DNA from: Planctomycetota bacterium | GTDB taxonomy: Bacteria > Planctomycetota > Phycisphaerae > FEN-1346 > JAACEH01 | Reading direction: 5' to 3' | Assembly: GCA_016935955.1 (NCBI GenBank) | Contig: JAFGPY010000146.1 | Span: 1 to 9,050 of the forward strand | Length of the DNA: 9,050 nucleotides | In this document: positions 1-4,413 of the stretch, piece by piece | Layout of the letters: each line of letters begins with the position of its first letter | Position numbering within the stretch: the stretch's first letter is position 1 | The notes under the pieces: model-generated | What the model was told of the DNA's origin: nothing | The model's input: the letters and a program-made list of their open reading frames with translations, nothing else | Databases searched by the model: none | Program-made: the position numbers and the translations under genes

Positions 1-338
1 ACGCCGGGGTACAGCTTCACCGGACGCAGGTTGATGTACTGGTCCAGGTCGAAACGCATCTTCAGCAGCAGGCCCTTCTCCAGGATGCCCGGCTTGACGT
101 CCGGATGCCCGACCGCCCCGAGCAGGATGGCGTCGAACTTGCGGAGCCCGTCCACCTCCTCGTCACTGATAATCTGGCCGGTCTTCAGGTACCGCTCGCC
201 GCCGAAATCGAAGTCGGTCGTCTTGTATGTGAAGCCCTCGATTTTGCTGACGGCCTTCATCACCTTCAGGGCCTCGGCGACCACCTCCGGCCCCGTCCCA
301 TCGCCGCCAATGACCGCGATCTTGTACGCCTTACCCAC
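1..338 (-). CDS. leuB: 3-isopropylmalate dehydrogenase, N-terminal part (cut by window edge)
   Basis: Catalyses NAD-dependent oxidative decarboxylation of 3-isopropylmalate in leucine biosynthesis (cytoplasm). Only the first 112 codons are present; the rest lies beyond base 1. The reading begins [19 protein letters not shown], the nucleotide-binding start of the isocitrate/isopropylmalate dehydrogenase family. It continues with [15 protein letters not shown] (residues 70-84), then [10 protein letters not shown] and [13 protein letters not shown]95 and R105 match the conserved substrate-binding arginine pair, and the hydrophobic GLLL stretch before R95 fits isopropylmalate rather than isocitrate as substrate. 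The [19 protein letters not shown] form resembles the actinobacterial/planctomycete-type LeuB. The start chosen is GTG at 336-338, because AGGAGGA lies 6 bases upstream; an in-frame ATG at 384-386 overlaps the predicted -10 box. Tartrate/D-malate dehydrogenase paralogues are a less likely alternative. Confidence 0.9.
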   Translation of the reverse strand, partial: MGKAYKIAVIGGDGTGPEVVAEALKVMKAVSKIEGFTYKTTDFDFGGERYLKTGQIISDEEVDGLRKFDAILLGAVGHPDVKPGILEKGLLLKMRFDLDQYINLRPVKLYPG

Positions 339-344
339 GGCATG

Positions 345-351
345 TCCTCCT
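345..351 (-). promoter_or_regulatory. Ribosome binding site of leuB
   Basis: On the minus strand this reads AGGAGGA, a strong Shine-Dalgarno match 6 bases before the GTG at 336-338. It decides the start: an ATG two bases into the spacer (CATGCC) is out of frame with the leuB reading, and the in-frame ATG at 384-386 lies upstream of this site. Confidence 0.75.
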
Positions 352-384
352 AGTGCATACTCCTCGAACGTGGCAAAGGCAGGC

Positions 385-413
385 ATTCTAGCCGCCTGAC
401 GTCCGCAATGCAA
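385..413 (-). promoter_or_regulatory. Candidate sigma-70-type promoter for leuB
   Basis: On the minus strand TTGCAT (413-408) and TAGAAT (390-385) are separated by exactly 17 bases. The -10 box matches 5 of 6 consensus positions and the -35 box matches only the TTG core. A start point near 378 would give a leader of about 40 bases ending in the leuB ribosome binding site. Planctomycete promoter consensus is not well defined, so this is inferred from general bacterial rules. Confidence 0.4.
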
Positions 414-518
414 CCCTTTCGGTCGCTACTGCGCGGTGCTCGGCGATACGGTGGCCGTCCTGCGGCTCCATACCTTGATGGAGCGACCGCGCGTCGCAAC
501 AAGCGCGAGCACCATGCC

Positions 519-544
519 CGACAGTGCGGCAGATTCCGCAGTCG
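519..544. repeat. Inverted repeat (dyad) in the leuB/PEP-CTERM intergenic region
   Basis: CGAC-AG-TGCGG, a 6-base loop CAGATT, then CCGCA-GTCG. It makes a 5-bp plus 4-bp stem with a two-base bulge on the left arm. It lies about 210-235 bases upstream of the start point predicted from the sigma-54 element at 728-743, near the distance used by enhancer-binding proteins, so it could be an activator site. No transcript is known to cross it, and it could be chance in GC-rich DNA. Confidence 0.25.
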
Positions 545-660
545 GTCGACCCATGCGATGTTAAGATGTGCGGCCTGTGCGGGCGCTGTTTTGCGGCAAC
601 GCCACATGATGTCCTGGCGCGACACTACTTGGACGCGTGGCCCATGTGCAATATGCCCAC

Positions 661-690
661 TTGATTGTAGTGGAAGCTGCTGTGTATAAA
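661..690 (+). promoter_or_regulatory. Possible sigma-70-like promoter in an AT-rich patch
   Basis: TTGATT at 661-666 and TATAAA at 685-690 are separated by 18 bases, inside a locally AT-rich stretch of an otherwise GC-rich region. It points toward the PEP-CTERM gene and would lie just upstream of the stronger sigma-54 element. Short AT-rich matches of this quality arise by chance. Confidence 0.2.
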
Positions 691-727
691 CGGGTTACGC
701 ACGTCTTGGTCGAATTCTTCCGGTCAG

Positions 728-743
728 TGGCACGATCATTGCT
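728..743 (+). promoter_or_regulatory. Sigma-54 (RpoN) -24/-12 promoter upstream of the PEP-CTERM gene
   Basis: The sequence TGGCACG-ATCA-TTGCT matches the RpoN consensus TGGCACG-N4-TTGCW. The invariant GG (729-730) and GC (741-742) are exactly 10 bases apart. Transcription would start near 754 and run right, giving a leader of about 515 bases before the GTG at 1270. Family knowledge supports the link: exosortase/PEP-CTERM systems often include the PrsK/PrsR two-component pair, whose regulator is a sigma-54 activator, and RpoN control of PEP-CTERM genes has been reported. The distance to the gene is the main weakness; an unannotated RNA could be the real product. Confidence 0.6.
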
Positions 744-1081
744 CATTAAGGTCGACGAGTTAGTTTGGTAGAGGGGTGCTCTCCAGACTGCTGGCCGGGC
801 CGGCGCAACGCCGACCGCTGTAGGCCTTGGCCGGCAAACTCCAAGTGTGGTGACAATGTGGGCACGGCAACCTGTCGCTCATTGGCGACGGTTTGCGCTG
901 GTTGCGAGTCATCGCGGTCGCTGAACGGCTGCGCAGACTGTGCGACAAGACCCCGCAGTCCGCTCCCTGTCCCTGGGGTGGCGCGGGTGCCGTGTTGCTT
1001 CGTGCATAGACCATTTCCGTGCGCGCCCGTGTAACGGCGGGCGGCGCGCGGCGAGTTGCTTTGCGGGGTGGAGAGGGGTTG

Positions 1082-1131
1082 GGCCGGACGCGGGATCCGG
1101 CCGCCACCCGAACTGCGGCGGGCGGGCCGCA
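1082..1131 (+). repeat. Pair of adjacent GC-rich stem-loops in the PEP-CTERM leader
   Basis: The first stem is seven perfect base pairs (GGCCGGA/TCCGGCC) around the 7-base loop CGCGGGA. Eleven bases later comes a six-pair stem (TGCGGC/GCCGCA) around GGGCGG. No T-run follows, so they do not look like a terminator. They would fold in a transcript started at the sigma-54 element, about 140-190 bases before the start codon. Confidence 0.3.
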
Positions 1132-1256
1132 CGATGTACCGCCGGGAAAAACAGGGGGGCAGCGCATGACATAGACCGGCACACGCGTGGGGGTGCCTTC
1201 GCCGCTGGGCCCACGATACTTCGTTCGCAACGGATTTCAAGGAACCTGACCATAGC

Positions 1257-1263
1257 AAGGAGG
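1257..1263 (+). promoter_or_regulatory. Ribosome binding site of the PEP-CTERM gene
   Basis: AAGGAGG with a 6-base spacer before GTG at 1270-1272. It fixes the start of the PEP-CTERM protein; the open frame continues upstream to 940, but the extra 110 residues have no signal-peptide character. Confidence 0.8.
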
Positions 1264-1269
1264 CTTACT

Positions 1270-2118
1270 GTGAACACCAAATTGTTTGTCGCATTTGCTC
1301 TGTGTGTCCTGATGGCCGGCGTGGCGTCGGCCGATCTGGTCGACGATTCAACCGGCATGGTGAATGGCTGGGGCGTGACCCCGTTTTCCATCGGCGGCGT
1401 GGTGCACGTTTCGGCGGGCATGTACGCCTTTACACTCGAGAACAACTACGCTCCGATCAACTACCCCAGCGGCGTCGGCCACGTGCCGAGCCCCGGCGGC
1501 GCTGACGGCGAGCGCATCGACCTCGAAGAAATGTATGTCCAGGTCACCGGAACGCAGCTCAAGGTGCTGGTTGTCACCAGCAGCGCCTATGCGGCCTGTT
1601 TCAGCGGCCAGAACTATTACCTCGGCGACCTGTTCCTGACGCTCGACGGCAACGTCTACGGCATCGTTACGCAGAACGCCAGCCAGGGTCTTGCGGCCGG
1701 CTCGATCTACAGCATCGGCTCGGCGAGCGACGTCGTGGCCCTGCAGCCCGGCAGCCGCAGCTACTACAACTACGACAACCTCTATGACAACGACTACGGC
1801 GACCCGGCCACGGTGCGCGACGTTGCCGGTCCCTGGGCCGTGGCCTCGGGCATCGACGGCTCGCAGCTTCTTGGTTCGGCTGCCATTGCCAGTGACGTTT
1901 ACAGCTACGGCGGCATCGAGGACAACACCTTCGTCATCGAGTACACCATGGACCTGGCCCTGCTGGGCGGCTTGCCCGAGACGCTCAACGCCCACATCAC
2001 GTGGGGTTGCGGCAACGACGTGATCGAAGCCAACAGCACCATCGTTCCCGAGCCCGCGACCATGGCCCTGCTGGGCTTCGGCATGGGGCTGATCGTGATT
2101 CGCCGTCGCAAGGCCTGA
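1270..2118 (+). CDS. PEP-CTERM sorting domain protein, exosortase-dependent surface protein
   Basis: A 282-residue exported protein. Residues 1-21 form a signal peptide (NTKLFVAFALCVLMAGVASA, cleavage likely after A21). The C-terminus is a textbook PEP-CTERM tail: VPEPATM at 259-265, a hydrophobic stretch to about 277, then RRRKA. In this system an exosortase cleaves the tail and passes the protein to the cell surface or extracellular matrix. The body (about 22-255) is rich in Gly, Tyr, Asp and Ser, with beta-type segments such as EEMYVQV, LKVLVVTSS and GDLFLTLDG, and a Tyr/Asn/Asp-rich patch at 165-177. A CGND motif (247-250) precedes the tail, as I recall for other planctomycete PEP-CTERM proteins. 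Only C110 and C247 remain after processing, so a disulfide is possible. GTG start chosen from AAGGAGG 6 bases upstream. Monocistronic, with its own terminator. The ligand or role is not recognisable. Confidence 0.9.
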   Translation: MNTKLFVAFALCVLMAGVASADLVDDSTGMVNGWGVTPFSIGGVVHVSAGMYAFTLENNYAPINYPSGVGHVPSPGGADGERIDLEEMYVQVTGTQLKVLVVTSSAYAACFSGQNYYLGDLFLTLDGNVYGIVTQNASQGLAAGSIYSIGSASDVVALQPGSRSYYNYDNLYDNDYGDPATVRDVAGPWAVASGIDGSQLLGSAAIASDVYSYGGIEDNTFVIEYTMDLALLGGLPETLNAHITWGCGNDVIEANSTIVPEPATMALLGFGMGLIVIRRRKA

Positions 2119-2180
2119 ACCGGGCTGCGACGGATGATGTGACTTGTGCAGACGTGCGGGTCTGCGATACTCCTGGGTCG

Positions 2181-2216
2181 GGCAGCCGGAAGGCCACGGA
2201 TGGCGCACCGGCTGCC
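2181..2216. repeat. Stem-loop between the convergent genes
   Basis: GGCAGCCGG (2181-2189) pairs perfectly with CCGGCTGCC (2208-2216). Inside, GCCA and TGGC pair again around the tetraloop CGGA, leaving a symmetric 3x3 internal loop. It begins 62 bases after the PEP-CTERM stop codon and has no T-run on either side. It may protect the 3' end of the transcript or act as an accessory to the terminator that follows. Confidence 0.4.
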
Positions 2217-2234
2217 GCCGGGATGATAAGCAAC

Positions 2235-2279
2235 CGGCGTGACGGGTCTCCGCACCCGCCACGCCGCGTTTGCTTTCTT
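2235..2279 (+). terminator. Intrinsic terminator of the PEP-CTERM gene
   Basis: CGGCGTG (2235-2241) pairs with CACGCCG (2260-2266). After one A/C mismatch, CGGGT (2243-2247) pairs with ACCCG (2254-2258) around a 6-base loop. The pyrimidine-rich tail TTTGCTTTCTT follows at 2269-2279. The stem is GC-rich and 117 bases past the stop codon. On the opposite strand the tail is weaker (GTTGCTTATC), so any stop of the minus-strand gene here would be less efficient. Confidence 0.6.
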
Positions 2280-2325
2280 ACAGGGTCTTCGCGCTACACT
2301 GCCGCGCTGCCACGAACGGGCGCGA

Positions 2326-4320
2326 TCACCGCCCGGCTCCGGGTCGCGGCCGCTCGGCGCCCGGCTTCAGCTTGCGGGCCACCTCGCCGGCAAGCTCGTA
2401 GAGTGTGCGGCTCCGTTGCGGCCAGTCTGACCCGAGTTTCCAGTCGAAGCCGAACCGGCGGCCGGGACTGTCGGCGATGCCGGCGACGCGCTCGTCGAGC
2501 ACCCGTCGGCATCGGGCGACAAGGTCTGCTTCGAGCCTCGTCCGTGCGGCCTCGTCATCGAGGGCCCGCTCGATACTGATGCGGGCCTCGCATTCCTGGA
2601 CGCCCTCGCGGAGCATCTCGAATCGTGTCGTGGCGACCGGACCCTCGGCATCCGGTCCCAGCAGCGACGTGTAGATGCCAAGGTTACGCCAGGAGGCCTC
2701 GGGATAGCGCTCCCAGACGGGGCCGCGGCGGGTGCCGCGCTTGTCGCGAACGGCCAGCCAGTAATCGGCGCCGAGACGGGCCACGCCGCGCTGGTTGCCC
2801 GTGATGCAGTACTCGGCCCAGTAACGCCAGGTCACCAGCGGCGCGTAGCCGAACTCCGAGCTGCGGTTGAAACGGGCGAACAGGTTCGGCTGCTTCCATC
2901 CAAGGAGGCTGGTCGTCTTGGCCTGCTGCAGCGACCAGACCTGGGAGCGGTAGCCGGCGGTGTTCAGGTCGTAAACGTCATGGCGACCGAAGTGGGCCTG
3001 CAGGACCCAGCGCATCTCGGGCGCGATATCCTTGAAGAACGCGACCTCCTCGCGCGTCGGCCAGCAGTCATTGATCATGCCGAGCATGGCCGCCGACTCC
3101 AGCCCGCGGGCCGCCAAATGCTGCCTCAGCTTGTCGAAGAGCGGCGCCCACTGGGCCTTGCTCTCGGGGTCGCCGTAGTGTGCCAGTTCTGCTTCCCGGA
3201 CGGGACCCCCGGGGCGATCCAGTTGCGTGACCAGCGGCCCCTTGCCGGACAGCAGGTTGGCCTTCGTCAGTTCGTCCAGAATCCGCTGTTGCTCGTGATC
3301 GGCTGCGGCCCCCGTGGCCGCGCGGCCGGGACGGATCATGTAGTTCTCCCAGACCACGAAGACCACGATCTGTGGCTTGCCCATCTCCTTCAGGGCTGTG
3401 TCCAGGTAGCGGTCCATCATGCCGAGGTCATAGTCGTACCTGCTGCCGCTCTTCTTGACCCAGCGCACCATCGACTGCTCGTTGCCGAAATTCGACCGCG
3501 CAATCAGCGGCACATAGACGATACGGTTGCCCACCTGGCCCATGAAATGCAGGCTGCAGGCGATCATCTGCCAGTGCCGCTCGGACCAGGGCTCAAGGCC
3601 GTACTCCACGGCCAGCGTGTCGGGCGACTGAATCAGATCCACCCACGTCGTCCATTCGGACGGCGGCGGGACGGTCCAGTCGATGACTTCGACTTCGACC
3701 GGCAGCGTGACCGGCTTCGAGCCCGCGGCGCGGACGGTCAGGCGACCGCGGTAACGACCGGGCGTCGCGTCGCGCGGCACGGCCAGGGTGATCCACACAG
3801 GCACGACCGGCCCGGCTTGGCGATCCGCCGCACCGCGCTGCTTGACGGTGACGGGAGCGACCTCCTCGGGAGGTGTCTCGGTCAACAGGCTGAGATAGCC
3901 GGGCTTGGCGTTGTAGAAGCCGCCGTTGCGCGGTACGGCATAGCTACCGAAGGGGCGGGCATAGCGCACGAGCGCGGCCGAGGCCGGAATCTTCGCGCTA
4001 CCGGAGTCGGCCTTCAGGTCGCTCAGCTCGGCGGCCAGGCGTCGGATCGTCGTCGCGCCGGACACCACGACCTTGGCCGAGAACGTGCCGCCCCGAGCGG
4101 CAACGATGCGCACCGTCTCGTCGGCGCCGGCAGTCTGCGGCGGTTCGGTCTCGTAGTCGGGAATCAGTATGTCGCCGACGTGAACTTGAATCGCCGCGGA
4201 ACCGGCGCCGGGTGCGGCGTCGGCCGCCATTGTGGGTGGCGCTGCGGCAACAACGATCACTACCGCCAGCAAGACGAAGGCGCTCACGCGCAGAGAAGCA
4301 ACGACTCGCAGAATGTCCAT
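2326..4320 (-). CDS. Secreted GH123/DUF4091-like glycoside hydrolase-type protein
   Basis: A 664-residue exported protein. Signal peptide at 1-32 (basic start, hydrophobic AFVLLAVVIVVAAA, cleavage near TMA/AD). Residues 40-217 look like a beta-sandwich region: ETVRIVAARGGTFSAKVVV near 68-86, then VPVWITLAVPRDATPGRYRG (173-192) and LPVEVEVIDWTVPPP, the accessory-domain style that precedes GH123/DUF4091 catalytic barrels. Residues 225-560 are the probable barrel, rich in Trp and Tyr. Candidate acids include E325 in VVWENYM and D418 in MINDCW, but I cannot assign the catalytic pair. The helical C-terminus has RFEMLREGVQECEAR (566-580), resembling the R-x-E-x-LREG-x-(E/D) signature that closes DUF4091/GH123 proteins. 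Characterised GH123 enzymes are N-acetyl-beta-galactosaminidases; activity here is unproven. The ATG at 4318-4320 is chosen for its AAGGA and signal peptide. Last gene of the probable operon. Confidence 0.65.
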   Translation of the reverse strand: MDILRVVASLRVSAFVLLAVVIVVAAAPPTMAADAAPGAGSAAIQVHVGDILIPDYETEPPQTAGADETVRIVAARGGTFSAKVVVSGATTIRRLAAELSDLKADSGSAKIPASAALVRYARPFGSYAVPRNGGFYNAKPGYLSLLTETPPEEVAPVTVKQRGAADRQAGPVVPVWITLAVPRDATPGRYRGRLTVRAAGSKPVTLPVEVEVIDWTVPPPSEWTTWVDLIQSPDTLAVEYGLEPWSERHWQMIACSLHFMGQVGNRIVYVPLIARSNFGNEQSMVRWVKKSGSRYDYDLGMMDRYLDTALKEMGKPQIVVFVVWENYMIRPGRAATGAAADHEQQRILDELTKANLLSGKGPLVTQLDRPGGPVREAELAHYGDPESKAQWAPLFDKLRQHLAARGLESAAMLGMINDCWPTREEVAFFKDIAPEMRWVLQAHFGRHDVYDLNTAGYRSQVWSLQQAKTTSLLGWKQPNLFARFNRSSEFGYAPLVTWRYWAEYCITGNQRGVARLGADYWLAVRDKRGTRRGPVWERYPEASWRNLGIYTSLLGPDAEGPVATTRFEMLREGVQECEARISIERALDDEAARTRLEADLVARCRRVLDERVAGIADSPGRRFGFDWKLGSDWPQRSRTLYELAGEVARKLKPGAERPRPGAGR

Positions 4321-4329
4321 GCCGCAGTA

Positions 4330-4334
4330 TCCTT
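4330..4334 (-). promoter_or_regulatory. Ribosome binding site of the GH123/DUF4091-like gene
   Basis: On the minus strand AAGGA lies 9 bases before the ATG at 4318-4320. It favours this start over an upstream in-frame start at 4362, which would put 14 residues in front of the signal peptide. Confidence 0.6.
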
Positions 4335-4339
4335 CAGCC

Positions 4340-4396
4340 GGAGGCAGTCCAAGGCCACACACTTCTTCCCTTGGAGCTATAACACCAAAGGCCTCC
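4340..4396 (-). promoter_or_regulatory. Intercistronic inverted repeats with alternative pairings
   Basis: On the minus strand GGAGGC (4396-4391) pairs with GCCTCC (4345-4340), and inside it CCAAGG (4374-4369) pairs with CCTTGG (4354-4349). The same CCAAGG can instead pair, with one bulged base, with CCTTTGG (4391-4385). The structure ends just upstream of the ribosome binding site at 4330-4334 and fills most of the 93-base gap between two co-directional genes. There is no T-run, so a simple terminator is unlikely; an mRNA-processing or translational-coupling element is possible. Confidence 0.3.
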
Positions 4397-4413
4397 GTGA
4401 ATACCCGGCATTT

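Larger units (their letters stand above)
754..1269 (+). other. Long GC-rich leader/intergenic segment with hairpins; no convincing gene
   Basis: This stretch of just over 500 bases lies between the predicted sigma-54 start point and the PEP-CTERM start codon. Open frames cross it on both strands, but they are rich in Arg, Pro and Ala, lack ribosome binding sites and match no family I recognise. Two strong stem-loops are visible: GGCCGGA (1082-1088) with TCCGGCC (1096-1102), and TGCGGC (1114-1119) with GCCGCA (1126-1131). A smaller one is CGGCG-CAA-CGCCG near 805-820. It does not match any riboswitch, tRNA, RNase P RNA or SRP RNA that I can recognise by eye. It is best read as a long 5' untranslated leader or plain spacer. 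Confidence 0.35.

Noticed and set aside
339..386. Upstream ATG at 384-386 as the start of leuB
   Set aside because: It would add 16 residues not typical of LeuB, overlaps the predicted -10 box, and has no ribosome binding site, while the GTG at 336-338 has AGGAGGA at ideal spacing.
408..689. Short open frames on both strands in the leuB upstream region
   Set aside because: Arg/Cys/Ala-rich readings with no ribosome binding site or recognisable family; expected by chance in GC-rich spacer.
755..830. tRNA-like string (TTGGTAGAG) suggesting a D-arm
   Set aside because: No matching acceptor stem, no T-loop (GTTCRANNC) at the right distance and no CCA end on either strand.
760..882. Minus-strand 40-residue reading starting MSDRLPCPHCHHTW, like a zinc-ribbon
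   Set aside because: One CPHC pair and a GRRC look suggestive of planctomycete zinc-ribbon starts, but the second Cys pair is incomplete, there is no ribosome binding site, and the frame ends after 40 residues. At best it is a decayed fragment.
940..1269. N-terminal extension of the PEP-CTERM frame
   Set aside because: The extra 110 residues are Arg/Gly/Ala-rich, would bury the signal peptide inside the protein, and ignore the strong AAGGAGG six bases before GTG at 1270.
1348..2262. A 304-codon minus-strand open frame opposite the PEP-CTERM gene
   Set aside because: Antisense shadow: the plus strand has a signal peptide, ribosome binding site, PEP-CTERM tail and terminator, while the minus reading is Val/Ala/His-rich without any feature.
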